A program made the translations under genes and the position numbers. This document shows positions 1 to 9,947 of a stretch of 64,000 nt of DNA, piece by piece. Under the pieces are notes generated by a model that was not told the origin of the DNA, did not search any database, and worked only from the letters and a program-made list of their open reading frames with translations. The DNA is from Saccharomonospora xinjiangensis XJ-54 (GTDB taxonomy: Bacteria > Actinomycetota > Actinomycetes > Mycobacteriales > Pseudonocardiaceae). The stretch spans positions 52,221-116,220 of the forward strand of contig NZ_JH636049.1 in assembly GCF_000258175.1 (NCBI RefSeq), given 5' to 3'. Position 1 is the first letter of the stretch, and each line of letters begins with the position of its first letter.

Positions 1-884
1 GGATCGGGACGATCACCCGCCTTTGGTCCGGACGGCGCAATCCGGACTGGACCGATCTGGTCGATCATGCTCCTGACGGCGTGGGGCGATCGGCGCAATC
101 CCCGTCGCCGCACCCAGGCACCGCAGCTGTCCAGCCACGGAGAAAATCACTCGAATGGCCCAGCAGCGTGCTCGTTCACCCCGATGGCGACCCTGCCGGA
201 CGGGGGTCGCCGCGCGGCGCTCGCGCGATGCCGCCGTCCCTCGACCCGCCGTCGCCGGAAGCGCACGAGAGCCCTGAGCGACGTCCGCCCTCGGGCCGGC
301 TTCGCTCACGCGGGCCGCGCGCCGCATTCGAATGACGACAAAGGTGATACGAATTCGAATCCCTTCTCCGGGGGGAACTCGACGCACTCCTTTCAGGAAC
401 AACCGGACAGGCACGACGCAAGGACTCCAAAGCGCCGGAAGCACGTCCCGCTCAGCCCGAGTTCAACTGTTTTCCGACGCGCTTTCGAGATAGTCTCCGC
501 CCGCCGGAAGATTCGAGCTCGCGGACATTCTCCGCCCGTCGCCCGAACTGTCAGCGCGACTCCATGACGGCCGCTGTTTCCGCCCGTCGGCCCGGCAGGC
601 GTCGCGGAGCCGTCCCGGCATCCCGGCCCAGGTGAGCGCCGGAGCGGCCCCACCGGTGGCCTTCCGGGAACGACACCGTCGTCCGACAGTGCATGACCTT
701 CCGGACAGGTGCCGTTCGCCGAACGAGAACACCTCACCCAGCAGGCGAGAAAGACATCGCCCTTGCGATCCCGCGCCGCTAGGCTGACCCGTCGGGAAGC
801 CACCATCGCGACAGAGCCGTCCCGTTCTCGTGCCTTCCACCGATTCCGACGCGACATCCACCTGCCAGCGAGGTTGCCACTCCC
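1..884. other. No convincing gene; possible hairpin and paired palindromes
   Basis: Open frames here are arginine/serine-rich in every frame and resemble no family, so I read the stretch as non-coding or decayed. Two structures are visible. A perfect 7-bp stem (GTCCGGA/TCCGGAC, 26-32 with 41-47) could end a gene lying to the left. Two copies of the palindrome ATTCGAAT (326-333 and 353-360) sit in the only relatively AT-rich patch and could be a promoter or regulator site. Both functions are guesses. Confidence 0.4.
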
Positions 885-2384
885 ATGATCGATAGCGTGC
901 ATGCCGACCAGACGGCGTCCGGCACCGAAGGGTCCACACCTCGAAGCGGTCCCTTGATCGCTGTGCTGGTCGTCTCGGCCTTCGTCATGATCCTCAACGA
1001 GACGATTCTGAGTGTCGCGCTGCGTGATCTGACCGTCGAGTTGGGAGTCGCGACCACCACCGTGCAGTGGTTGACCAGCGGGTTCCTGCTCACCATGGCG
1101 GTCGTCATCCCCACAACGGGCTTCCTGCTCGAACGCTTCACCCCCCGGCAGATCTTCCTCGCCTCGCTGAGTATGTTCAGCGCGGGCACGCTGCTCAGCG
1201 CGCTCGCCCCCGGCTTCGAGATGCTGCTGGCCGGTCGTGTGGTGCAGGCCTGCGGCACGGCGGTGATGCTCCCGCTGCTGATGACCTCGGTGATGCGATT
1301 GGTGCCGCTCGACCGGCGCGGAGCCATGATGGGCACGATCACCATCGTCATCGCCGTCGCGCCCGCCGTCGGTCCCACCATCGGCGGAGCGCTGCTCTCC
1401 TCGCTGGGGTGGCGCTGGATGTTCTGGCTCGTGCTGCCGCTCGCGCTGTGCGCGCTGGCCGTGGGCGCGGCGTGGTTCCGCCTCGACAGCCACACCAGGC
1501 GCGTGCCGCTCGATTTGGTGTCGGTGATCCTGTCCGCCATCGGCTTCGGTGGGCTGCTCTACGGCCTCGCCTCGATCGGTGAGTCGGGAGGCGGGACGCA
1601 CGCACTCCCACCGTGGGTACCCATCGCGGCCGGGGCGCTGTCGCTCGCCGTGTTCACCGTGCGGCAGCTTCGTCTGCAACGCGACGACCGCGCGCTGCTC
1701 GACCTGCGGCCGTTCACCTACCGCAGCTTCGCGGTGGGGCTGACGTTGACCGGGCTGTTGTTCATCTGCCTCCTCGGCGTCGCCTCGATCATGCTGCCGC
1801 TCTACCTCCAGACGGTGCTGGGCACCAGCACGTTCGTCAGCGGGCTCGCCGTCCTGCCCGGTGGCCTGATCCTCGGTCTTCTCGGCAGGCCCGTCGGCGC
1901 CCTGTACGACCGGGTCGGCCCCCGGCCGCTGGTGGTTCCGGGTGCCGTGGCGATGGCGGTCGCGCTCTGGTTGTTCACCACGCTCGGCCCGGCGTCACCG
2001 CTGGTGTTCGTGATCGCCATCCATGTCCTGCTCATGTCCGGGCTCGCTTTGATGATGACTCCGCTTATGACGGAGTCGCTCGGTGTGCTGCCCGAGCATC
2101 TGCATTCGCACGGCAGCGCGATTCTGTCCACCCTGCAACAGGTCGCGGGGGCTTTGGGCACCGCCGTGTTCGTCACCGTCGCCGCCGTGGGCAGTGCCGA
2201 GAACGCGCTCAGTCCCGATGTTGACGGCCTGCGCGCGGCGTTCGTCACCGCCGGATGCGTCGGCACACTCGCCGTGGTCACGTCACTGTTCCTGCGCCGT
2301 CGTCCCGCCGAGAACGACGAGGTCGCCGACAGCGCCGAGGCCCCCGAAGTGACAGCGGTGGCCGGCCCCAGCGCGTCAGCATGA
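885..2384 (+). CDS. DHA2-type MFS drug exporter, 14-TM
   Basis: Likely a proton-driven multidrug efflux permease of the major facilitator superfamily, DHA2 (EmrB/QacA) branch, in the cytoplasmic membrane. The 499 residues have the usual length for the 14-helix branch. After a polar N-terminus of about 24 residues comes a first helix with the embedded acidic/polar pattern LNETILSVALRDL, the loop 2-3 region near residues 85-95, and an antiporter motif-C-like GPTIGGALL around residue 165. The last 25 residues are acidic and probably cytoplasmic. The ATG start has only a weak upstream GAGG. No regulator gene sits beside it in the window, so substrate and control are unknown. It converges on the reductase gene across a strong hairpin. 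Confidence 0.88.
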   Translation: MIDSVHADQTASGTEGSTPRSGPLIAVLVVSAFVMILNETILSVALRDLTVELGVATTTVQWLTSGFLLTMAVVIPTTGFLLERFTPRQIFLASLSMFSAGTLLSALAPGFEMLLAGRVVQACGTAVMLPLLMTSVMRLVPLDRRGAMMGTITIVIAVAPAVGPTIGGALLSSLGWRWMFWLVLPLALCALAVGAAWFRLDSHTRRVPLDLVSVILSAIGFGGLLYGLASIGESGGGTHALPPWVPIAAGALSLAVFTVRQLRLQRDDRALLDLRPFTYRSFAVGLTLTGLLFICLLGVASIMLPLYLQTVLGTSTFVSGLAVLPGGLILGLLGRPVGALYDRVGPRPLVVPGAVAMAVALWLFTTLGPASPLVFVIAIHVLLMSGLALMMTPLMTESLGVLPEHLHSHGSAILSTLQQVAGALGTAVFVTVAAVGSAENALSPDVDGLRAAFVTAGCVGTLAVVTSLFLRRRPAENDEVADSAEAPEVTAVAGPSASA

Positions 2385-2393
2385 GGCCCGCCT

Positions 2394-2426
2394 CTGCGGG
2401 CTCGGCCGACGACGCCGAGCCCGCAG
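2394..2426. terminator. Perfect 13-bp hairpin between convergent genes
   Basis: Stem 2394-2406 pairs perfectly with 2414-2426 around a 7-nt loop, immediately after the exporter stop and before the stop of the reductase on the other strand. There is no U-tract, as is common in actinomycetes. It probably acts as a bidirectional terminator. Confidence 0.7.
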
Positions 2427-2430
2427 GAGT

Positions 2431-3075
2431 TCACCTCCTCCAGAACAGGTGGTGGGTCACGCCGCTCGGGCTCGGGACGACGTCGAGATGGAACCGGTCG
2501 AGCAGCTCCTGCGGGGATTCCCAGAGCCGTAGCCCGGTTCCGAGCCTCACCGGCGACACCGCCACATGCAGCGTGTCCACCAGGTCGGCGTCGAGGAACT
2601 GCCGGATGGTGCTCACCCCTCCACCGAGCCGCACATCCAAGCCTTGCGCCGCTTCCTTCGCCTGTTCCAACACCCTGGCCGGGTCACCCCCGACGAAGTG
2701 GAACGTGGTGTCGGACAGCGTGAACGAGGGCCGCTCGTGGTGGGTGAGGACGAAGACCGGGGTGCGAAACGGGGGTTCGGCTCCCCACCAGCCACGCCAC
2801 TCGTGGTCGCGCCACGGCCCGCGCTGCGGCCCGAACTTGTTGCGGCCCATGATCTCCGCGCCGATGCCGTGCGCGAAGTCCCGGGTGAAGTAGTCGTCGA
2901 GACCCCTCGTGCCTCCCGGCTCGGTGCGGTTCGGCCAGCTCGCCGTCGCTCCGCACCAGGCGAAGAGGCTCCCCGCTCCGGGGTGGCCGAAGGGACTGTC
3001 CATGGTCTGGTCCTCACCGGCGCCGATGCCGTCGGCGGAGACGGTGAAGTTCTGCACCCTCAATAATTGAGTCAC
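2431..3075 (-). CDS. Dihydrofolate-reductase-like (RibD C-terminal domain) protein
   Basis: A 214-residue member of the RibD_C/DHFR-like family, many of which are stand-alone NAD(P)H-dependent reductases of unknown substrate. The fold markers are visible: N-terminal strand with VSADG, the central IMGRNKFGP segment, VFVLTHHERP, and the nucleotide-binding loop LGGGVSTIRQFLDADLVD, followed by ISP-type strands and a C-terminal hydrophobic strand. The GTG start is supported by AGGAGG four bases upstream. The gene is monocistronic and convergent with the exporter. Members of this family often accompany resistance genes in actinomycetes, but nothing here ties it to the exporter functionally. Confidence 0.85.
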   Translation of the reverse strand: MTQLLRVQNFTVSADGIGAGEDQTMDSPFGHPGAGSLFAWCGATASWPNRTEPGGTRGLDDYFTRDFAHGIGAEIMGRNKFGPQRGPWRDHEWRGWWGAEPPFRTPVFVLTHHERPSFTLSDTTFHFVGGDPARVLEQAKEAAQGLDVRLGGGVSTIRQFLDADLVDTLHVAVSPVRLGTGLRLWESPQELLDRFHLDVVPSPSGVTHHLFWRR

Positions 3076-3252
3076 GGGTCCTCCTGTGTTGGCCTACCCC
3101 GGGGCAGACAGCCGGGGCAGGGCGAACTCATCGCAGGGTGCCTGCAACCGGGTCCGCGCGACACTCACCCGGCGTCCACGGCAGCCCCACTACTCTTGAT
3201 CACGGGGCTTCGACGTGCCCTGCGACGGCGAAGGACTGGGGAAGGAATCCGC

Positions 3253-3645
3253 ATGGCGACCTGGGGCGATCTCGTGGCCTATGTCCGCGCGAGCTACGAC
3301 GTGATCCGCGACGAGGACGACGAGCTCAGGGTGCGGATCTCCTACGACGACCGGCGGGCACAGGTCGTGGTCATCGCCAGGGAGGTGCTCGACCGCAAGG
3401 AGGAGTGGGTGCAGATCGCGACGCCGTTCGCGCGCATCGACCAGGTCGATCTTCAGGAGGTCCTCGCCGAGATCGGCAACACGATCGTGGTCGGCGGCGC
3501 GGCGCTCATGGGCGAACATCTGGTACTGCGGCACTCGCTTCCCCTGGTCAACCTCGACATCAACGAGTTCGTCGATCCACTCGAACTCGTCACCGGCTCC
3601 GCCGAACTCCTCGAAGAACAGTTCACCGGACGCGACGACTACTGA
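3253..3645 (+). CDS. Small acidic YbjN / type III chaperone-like protein
   Basis: A 130-residue cytosolic protein with no membrane segment. The alternating charged strands and helices (YDVIRDEDDELRVRI, VVVIAREVLD, then VDLQEVLAEIGN) resemble the YbjN/CesT-like chaperone fold seen in many actinobacterial unknowns. The frame is open further upstream, but the ATG at 3253 is preceded by a good GGGGAAGGA ribosome site and the upstream part is low complexity, so this start was chosen. It lies 122 bp before the KAP NTPase gene on the same strand and might be co-transcribed with it. Function is unknown; a chaperone or adaptor role is inference only. Confidence 0.65.
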   Translation: MATWGDLVAYVRASYDVIRDEDDELRVRISYDDRRAQVVVIAREVLDRKEEWVQIATPFARIDQVDLQEVLAEIGNTIVVGGAALMGEHLVLRHSLPLVNLDINEFVDPLELVTGSAELLEEQFTGRDDY

Positions 3646-3767
3646 TCCCTGCCGCCACACGCCCCGCCGGCTGCCGTCGAGAAGGTCATCTCGGTGAAAA
3701 CCCGGGCGCCCTTTCGCGGAACCGAGCAGACTGGTCCTCCTGACGGCGTAGTGCGGTGGGAGGCGCG

Positions 3768-6719
3768 ATGGCTTCGTCGGCGGTGGACGACGGCGCGGAG
3801 GAACACAGCGGGTCACCGTTCCCTCGTGCCGAGCGCGGCCCGGTGCGCGGCGGCGGGTTCGGTGTCGCCGAGGCGCTGGCCCCGGGAGGACGCCGGCAGC
3901 TCGCCGACACCGAGCTCTCCGTGGTGCGCACCAGCGAGCCGTGGAACCTCGGCATCGACGCCATCGTGGTGTCCGTCGGTTCCATGCTCGGTGAACTCGC
4001 CGACGCCACCCGGGAGGTGTTCCCCGGCGCCGTCTGGGACCGGATCCGGTTCGAGGACATCACCCCGGAGCGGCCCGGTTCGCTCGACCTGCCCCGCGTG
4101 TCCGATTCAGCGACCCCGCTCAGGGTTGCCGTGCTGGCCACCGCGCACGAGAACGGCCTCGGCCGCCCCTCGCTGAGCGCCATCGGCACGGCGGCTGGTG
4201 CCGCCGTCCATCTCGCCGCCGACCTGGGCGCCACCGTGCTCGGGATGCCGCTGCTCGGCGCCGGGGCACTCGCCTTCGACCCGGCCACGGTGGCGCAGGT
4301 GATCGTTCCGGCCGCCGTGGCCGCGTTCGACGACGTGCGCGGGACGGCGCTGCGGCGAATCGTGTTCTTCGACCGGACTCGCGGCGGCGAAGCCGCGTTG
4401 CTCGCCGCGCTGAACCACGCGCCCACAGCGGACACCGGCGCACAACCGCGCGACCCCGACAAGATCGTCAGCGAACCGCACGACGTGGGGCAGGACTACT
4501 CCACCGACGAACTGGCCGGGGGCGTGTGCACCGACCGGGTGGACCCGGGCGTCGGCATACCGCTGTCCCACGACCGGCTCGGAGTCACGCCCTACGTGTC
4601 GATGGTGGCTACGGTGATCGCCGACCGGACGACGTCGTTGCCGGTGTCGGTCGGCGTCTTCGGCGAGTGGGGTTCCGGCAAGAGCTACTTCATGGGCCTG
4701 CTGAGGGAGCAGATCGACACCCTGGCCGGGTCGGGCGAGAGTTACTGCCGCGAGATCGTCCAGATCGGGTTCAACGCCTGGCACTACGCCGACAGCAACC
4801 TGTGGGCCAGCCTCGGTGACGAGATCTTCCGTCAGCTCGCGGGTCCGGGGCCCGGCAACGCGGAGCGCCGTGAACGCATCCGCGCCGAACTCGGCGAGCG
4901 GCTCGAACAGCTCAGAGAGGTCAGGGCGGCCACAGAGCAGGCGAGGGCGGCAGCCGCCGCACTGCAATCCGATGTGGACAGAGCGGATGCGGATCGGAGA
5001 ACGAGAGCGCGCGATCTCGTCGCCGCGCTGAGGCAGTCACGGGCCCTCGGGCGCATGACGGAGCGACTGTGGCAGCGACTCGGGATCAGCGACGCCGTCG
5101 AGCAGGGGAACCTGCTCGCCGACGAGCTTCGTGGAACGTTGACGGAGGCCGACGCTCTGCGCCGCGCTCCCCGCCATCGCTGGGGAAGGATCGTCCTCGC
5201 CGGGTCGGTGGTGTTGCTGGCGCTCGGTGCTGTCGCGGCCCTCGTCGTGCCGCCTGCCGCGTGGCAGTGGCTTTCGGTCGCCGCCGCGGCGGTCACAGCG
5301 GCGGCGGGTGTCGCACTGGCCGTCGTGCGGCGTGCCAGGGAGGGAGTCCGGACGCTGCGGGAACTCGGCGACGACCTGCGCACCGGTCTCGACCAGGCGA
5401 GACGTGAGCAGATCACGCCGGAGGTGAGGAATCAGCTCGACGCGCTGCGGAAGGCGGAGGCCGAGCAACGGGTGGCCGAGGCGCAGCTCGACGACGTCGT
5501 CGCCAGGGTCGGGGAGCTCGGACGGCAGCTGACCGAGCTGACGCCGGGCAACCACCTGTACACGTTCCTCGCCGAGCGGGCGCGCAGCGACTCCTACCGG
5601 GGCAACCTGGGGTTGATCTCCACGATCCGGAAGGACTTCGAGCAGCTCGTCGAGCTGATGCGGGACTGGCGCGCCCACGGCGAGGACGGCGGGCGCAGGC
5701 CGATCGACCGCATCGTCCTCTACATCGACGACCTCGACCGGTGCAGCGCCCGACAGGTCGTCGATGTGCTGCAAGCCGTGCACCTGTTGCTGGCCATGGA
5801 CCTGTTCGTCGTCGTGGTCGGTGTCGATCCGCGCTGGCTGCTGAGTTCGCTGCGCAGCCATTACGACTCGACTCTCGGCGGCGCCGTGGAAGGCAGGGCC
5901 GCTCCCGAGGACTACCTCGAAAAGATCATCGGCATTCCCATCGCGCTGCCGGGCCTTTCCCGCGGGCACCTTCACGGGATGCTGCGCTCTATCCTCGACG
6001 ACACCGGGGTGAGCCCCCGGCGCGCCACCGGCACCGGCGCCGCGACCTCCTTCACGACCGGGCCGCCTGCCGCACCGGCCGCAGCCGGGCAAGCCGTGAC
6101 CGGACTCGACATCGAGACCGGCTCGGAGGTGGGCGAGCAGAGGAACCCTGCGCGGCGGACGGCTGTCCCCCGGCCGCTCACCGATCCGGAAATCGACCTG
6201 CTGGCCGCGTCGGACACGCTCATCACCACCCCGAGGCAGGCCAAACGGCTGTTCAACCTGTACCGGATGGTGCGGGCGACCCGTGACCTCTCCGAGGCGT
6301 CCCGGTTTCTCGGTGACGGCGAGCGGCCGGGGGAATATCAGGCCGTCGTCGTGCTCCTCGCCGTGCTGACCGCGCAGGCGCGGCTCTTCGACCGGCTGCT
6401 CGACACGCCACCCGACGTCGCGCGCGGAGTCGGCGGCGGGTTGCTTCATCGTGGCCCGGCCCAACGCTGGGCCGAGTTCCTCGACGACGTGCGGCCCTCC
6501 GCCGACGACAGGGGCCGGTGGCACAACGGCATCGTCGGCACCCTCACCGGCAGCGACTCGGACAACGCGGCACGTTCCTGGAAGCGGCTGCACCTGGGCT
6601 TGACCCGGCTGTCGGAGCACGTGACGTTCACCGAGCTCGCCCCGTTGCGGACGTGGGTTCCGGTGATCCGCCGGTTCTCCTACCTTCCCCTCGGCCACCG
6701 GGACGGGCTCGCGGAGTGA
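3768..6719 (+). CDS. KAP-family P-loop NTPase with macro-like N-terminal domain
   Basis: A 983-residue KAP-type STAND-like NTPase. Residues about 45-215 look like a macro (ADP-ribose-binding-like) domain: a strand IDAIVVSVGSML, then a loop LGMPLLGAGALAFDP resembling the macro phosphate loop. The KAP domain has Walker A GEWGSGKS at residue 299 and a Walker B IVLYIDDLDR near residue 650. Two transmembrane helices (about 473-521) and charged coiled-coil stretches are inserted between them, as is typical of KAP proteins, which anchor the NTPase on the cytoplasmic face. The ATG at 3768 follows GGGAGG; an upstream in-frame GTG at 3756 is less likely. Some KAP NTPases act in phage exclusion; that role is not shown here. 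A membrane M48 peptidase follows 129 bp downstream. Confidence 0.8.
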   Translation: MASSAVDDGAEEHSGSPFPRAERGPVRGGGFGVAEALAPGGRRQLADTELSVVRTSEPWNLGIDAIVVSVGSMLGELADATREVFPGAVWDRIRFEDITPERPGSLDLPRVSDSATPLRVAVLATAHENGLGRPSLSAIGTAAGAAVHLAADLGATVLGMPLLGAGALAFDPATVAQVIVPAAVAAFDDVRGTALRRIVFFDRTRGGEAALLAALNHAPTADTGAQPRDPDKIVSEPHDVGQDYSTDELAGGVCTDRVDPGVGIPLSHDRLGVTPYVSMVATVIADRTTSLPVSVGVFGEWGSGKSYFMGLLREQIDTLAGSGESYCREIVQIGFNAWHYADSNLWASLGDEIFRQLAGPGPGNAERRERIRAELGERLEQLREVRAATEQARAAAAALQSDVDRADADRRTRARDLVAALRQSRALGRMTERLWQRLGISDAVEQGNLLADELRGTLTEADALRRAPRHRWGRIVLAGSVVLLALGAVAALVVPPAAWQWLSVAAAAVTAAAGVALAVVRRAREGVRTLRELGDDLRTGLDQARREQITPEVRNQLDALRKAEAEQRVAEAQLDDVVARVGELGRQLTELTPGNHLYTFLAERARSDSYRGNLGLISTIRKDFEQLVELMRDWRAHGEDGGRRPIDRIVLYIDDLDRCSARQVVDVLQAVHLLLAMDLFVVVVGVDPRWLLSSLRSHYDSTLGGAVEGRAAPEDYLEKIIGIPIALPGLSRGHLHGMLRSILDDTGVSPRRATGTGAATSFTTGPPAAPAAAGQAVTGLDIETGSEVGEQRNPARRTAVPRPLTDPEIDLLAASDTLITTPRQAKRLFNLYRMVRATRDLSEASRFLGDGERPGEYQAVVVLLAVLTAQARLFDRLLDTPPDVARGVGGGLLHRGPAQRWAEFLDDVRPSADDRGRWHNGIVGTLTGSDSDNAARSWKRLHLGLTRLSEHVTFTELAPLRTWVPVIRRFSYLPLGHRDGLAE

Positions 6720-6848
6720 CGTCCCGCAGCCCGGCCTCGCGGCCAGGGCGCTGGGCCGAACGGGTGTCGCGGGGCCGCACGGCGGCGAACCGCCTCGCAC
6801 CGCGGACACACTGACATCCTCGCCAGACCACAGCAGGAAGGGGAGTCG

Positions 6849-9797
6849 GTGGACACCTCGGTGCCTGACGGCGACACCGGCCGGCGCCCCTCGGACACCT
6901 CGCCGGGTGCGCAGCTCGACGAGCGCGTTCTCGGCGCGGGCACGACCCTGCGGTTCGCGCTGTTGGTGGCGTTGATCGTCGCGGCGAGCACGCTCATGCT
7001 CCTCTACGTCGGTATGGCCCTGTCCGCCTACGACGGTTTCGGGTGCTCGCTCGCCGCCGGGATCGATCCACTCACCACCACACCGTCGCAGGTGATCGCC
7101 AGGCGCTCTCTCCAGTGGGAGGCCTACTACGACTGCACTCTCCGGTTCGCCGCCCCGCTCCCGTTGTGGGTCACGACCATCTATCTGCTCGTCCTCGCCG
7201 GGTTGACGGGCGTGCTGTTCCTGCTGTTGCCGGTGTGGAAGGCGAGAGGGGGCAGGGTGGTGCCGCTGGAGGCCGTCGATCCCGATGGCACGCTGCACGT
7301 GCTGGTGGCCGACCTCGCGGCGACGGCAGGGTTACGGTCACCGCCGAGGGTGGTGGTCGATCCCGCGGCGGTGTCGTCGGCCGGTGCGGTGGTCTTCGGC
7401 CGTAACCGCAGGCCCACGATGTGCCTGCACGCCGGGTTGCTCATCCGCAGACACACCGACCCCGAGGGTTTCCGCGCCGTGGTGCTACACGAGCTGGCGC
7501 ACATCCGCAACGGCGACATCACCGTCACCTACCTCACCGTCGCGTTGTGGCGCGTGTTCGCCGCGCTGGTCCTCCCGCCGTTCCTCGGCTGGGCCGCCCT
7601 GCGCTACGCCGTGTCGTCGGACGATCTGGTGTGGTCGAGCGAGGCACCCGTCGTCACCCGTGGCCTTGTGCTCGCTGGGCTCATGGTCGTACTCGTGCAC
7701 CTGGCACGGGCGGACGTGTTGCGCAGTCGCGAAATCTACGCCGATCGCACCGCCTTGCGGTGGGGTGCCGATCCAGGTGGATGGGTTTTCCCAGGTCCGG
7801 ACCCGGCCGAGCGGACTGCGGAGCGGGTGTACGGCCGGTTCGCCGAACTGTGGCGCACCCATCCTCGCTGGGCGACGCGGCGCGCGGCACTGCGCGATCC
7901 CTCGGCGTTGTTCGGCGCGCGGGCACTGCCGATGTTCCTCACCGGCGCCACCGCCGCAGTCGTCAACACCCATGTCACGTTCTTCCTCACCCAATACGTG
8001 CTGCTCAGCGGCTGGATGCAGCAGGCTGCGGCGATGGCGACGGCCGCACTGGTGGCCGGTGTCGTCGGTGTGGCGCTGTGGCGCGCGGTCGTCCACGCAC
8101 TGCTGACGTCCCGGCGAGTGCCGTCCGGCCTTCGGGCCGGGTTGTGGCTGGGACTCGGTCTGACGGCAGGCGGTCTCGCCGCCGGTCAGGGCACGGTCAA
8201 CGAGTGGCTACCGGTGCGGCCGGAGGCGTTCGCGCTGGTGGTGCTGGTGTCCGTGGCGTTCGCGTGGTGGGTCACGCAGTGCGCGATGCTGTGGACGCCG
8301 GTGTGGCCACATCGGACATTGCGGCCGGTGCTGATACTGACCCTCGTCGCGGGCTGCGTCGTTCTGTCGGTGTGGTTCGTGTGGTGGCAGACCCAGGGTG
8401 TCGCGCTGGCCGCGGGCTGGTCGCCGCTGAGCTGGTGGCCGACCTTGGCCGAGGCGAGAGACACCCTGGTGTCGGGCTTCGCGGGGCGGGCGCTCGACGG
8501 CCCGGTGGAGCTGTCGGCCGTCGATGCGGCGTTCACCGTGCTGATGGCCATGCTGAGCGGCACCGTCGGCATCCCGCTCGCCTTGGTGGCGGTGGCCGTG
8601 CTGTGGGTGGTGCCGCTGCTTGCGTGGGCGATCCGGCCTGCCACCTCGGCGCCTGCCTGGGTCCGCAACGCGGTTCCGCAGCACGAGCGGACACCGCTGG
8701 AGATCAACCTCCCGCCGTTGCGCAGGGTGCTGCTGCCGGGCGTGCTCGGTGGACTGGTCGCCTGGGCAGCGGCGGTGGCTGTCACCGCGGCGCTGTGGGA
8801 TCACCTGGAGGACGAACCGGACCCCGCCGACCTTGTCATGACCTACCTCGTCGGCCATGTGCTGGCCGTCGTGGTGCCTGCCGCCGCCTCGGCGATCGTG
8901 ACGGGCCTGTGCGTGTCTCGGCATCGCGCGCTGTCGTCGCTCGTCTCCGCGCAGACGGCGGTTCTCGTGGGCAGCATGGGTGTGTTCGTGGTCAGGGCCA
9001 CGGAGGGCTGCCTGCCGCTCGGCGACCCGCCGGACAGTGTGTGCACGTGGCGGCCCGGCGTGTTCCCGCAGATCCACAGCCAGGTCCTGGTGCCGGCGCT
9101 CTGGCTCGCGACGGCTGCCGCAGCGATCACGACGCTCGCGGTGGCGTTGCTACGACGGCGGTCGTCGCCGGATCGCCCTCTGGTGGGCGCCGTGCCATCG
9201 CGGGGCGTCGGCGGGCCACGCACTCGCCGTGCCGTCGTGCTCGTGCTCGCGGCAGCCGGGTTCGCGCCCGCGGCCTACCAGGTCGTTCAGCTCGCCCCCG
9301 CGCACAGCCGCGTTCCCGACGCGGCCTTCGTGCAGGCGTCCGCGCGGGAGAAACGGCCCGTCGTGGCCGACGCACCCGTGTCGGAGGAGATCAAGGCACT
9401 CCAGGTGGACTACTGGCTCGCTCTCGGCGGCGACGATCTGCTCGACCACTTCTCCGTCGTGCGTGAGGACCTTTTCGCCGCCGTCACCGAGTACGTGAAC
9501 GCCGGGGGCTCCGGTGTCACCGCCGAGCTGCGCACCGTCCGGCCGCTGTGCGCCGACCTCGCCACGGTCGCCCACGACGCCGCCCGGTACTTCCACGTCC
9601 CCGACCCCGACGGACACCAGCTGTGGCAACAGTTCGTCACCACGGCCAGGCAGGGCGGGCAAGGGTGTCTCGACGCGCTCGACGCGGGCAGGGCGGAGGA
9701 CTTCGACGCCTCGATGCGCACGCTCGCCGACGCGCAGGCGACCGGTGACCGGCTCGACGACCGCATCGACACACTCCGCGACCGTGGCGGCCGGTGA
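6849..9797 (+). CDS. Large polytopic M48-family zinc metallopeptidase
   Basis: A 982-residue membrane protein with an HtpX/Ste24-like peptidase core. The zinc motif HELAH lies at residues 214-218 within VVLHELAHIRNGD, preceded by two N-terminal transmembrane helices. A likely third ligand region, EIYADRTALRW, lies about 80 residues later. M48 proteins are usually 280-450 residues long; here some 600 further residues carry about ten more hydrophobic helices and a final soluble extracytoplasmic-looking domain (about residues 820-982). The GTG start has GAAGGGGAG just upstream. It follows the KAP NTPase on the same strand, so a membrane NTPase-protease pair is plausible. Substrate is unknown. 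Confidence 0.78.
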   Translation: MDTSVPDGDTGRRPSDTSPGAQLDERVLGAGTTLRFALLVALIVAASTLMLLYVGMALSAYDGFGCSLAAGIDPLTTTPSQVIARRSLQWEAYYDCTLRFAAPLPLWVTTIYLLVLAGLTGVLFLLLPVWKARGGRVVPLEAVDPDGTLHVLVADLAATAGLRSPPRVVVDPAAVSSAGAVVFGRNRRPTMCLHAGLLIRRHTDPEGFRAVVLHELAHIRNGDITVTYLTVALWRVFAALVLPPFLGWAALRYAVSSDDLVWSSEAPVVTRGLVLAGLMVVLVHLARADVLRSREIYADRTALRWGADPGGWVFPGPDPAERTAERVYGRFAELWRTHPRWATRRAALRDPSALFGARALPMFLTGATAAVVNTHVTFFLTQYVLLSGWMQQAAAMATAALVAGVVGVALWRAVVHALLTSRRVPSGLRAGLWLGLGLTAGGLAAGQGTVNEWLPVRPEAFALVVLVSVAFAWWVTQCAMLWTPVWPHRTLRPVLILTLVAGCVVLSVWFVWWQTQGVALAAGWSPLSWWPTLAEARDTLVSGFAGRALDGPVELSAVDAAFTVLMAMLSGTVGIPLALVAVAVLWVVPLLAWAIRPATSAPAWVRNAVPQHERTPLEINLPPLRRVLLPGVLGGLVAWAAAVAVTAALWDHLEDEPDPADLVMTYLVGHVLAVVVPAAASAIVTGLCVSRHRALSSLVSAQTAVLVGSMGVFVVRATEGCLPLGDPPDSVCTWRPGVFPQIHSQVLVPALWLATAAAAITTLAVALLRRRSSPDRPLVGAVPSRGVGGPRTRRAVVLVLAAAGFAPAAYQVVQLAPAHSRVPDAAFVQASAREKRPVVADAPVSEEIKALQVDYWLALGGDDLLDHFSVVREDLFAAVTEYVNAGGSGVTAELRTVRPLCADLATVAHDAARYFHVPDPDGHQLWQQFVTTARQGGQGCLDALDAGRAEDFDASMRTLADAQATGDRLDDRIDTLRDRGGR

Positions 9798-9947
9798 CGG
9801 CGTGGCAGGGCTGAACGTGTTGCCGGGCAAGCCCGGTTCTCCCGGCTACCCCTCCGAGTGTGGATCTGTTCACCGGCACCACGAAACCCTCAGGCTCCGC
9901 ATGGCCCGCAGGCCGAGCGAGCCGGATGGCCCGAAGGCCGTGCGTCG

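Noticed and set aside
393..1679. 428-codon open frame on the minus strand
   Set aside because: Opposite the MFS exporter; His/Gln/Arg/Glu-rich shadow translation.
5037..7298. 753-codon open frame on the minus strand
   Set aside because: Antisense to the KAP NTPase and M48 peptidase genes, both of which have clear catalytic motifs; the antisense translation has none.
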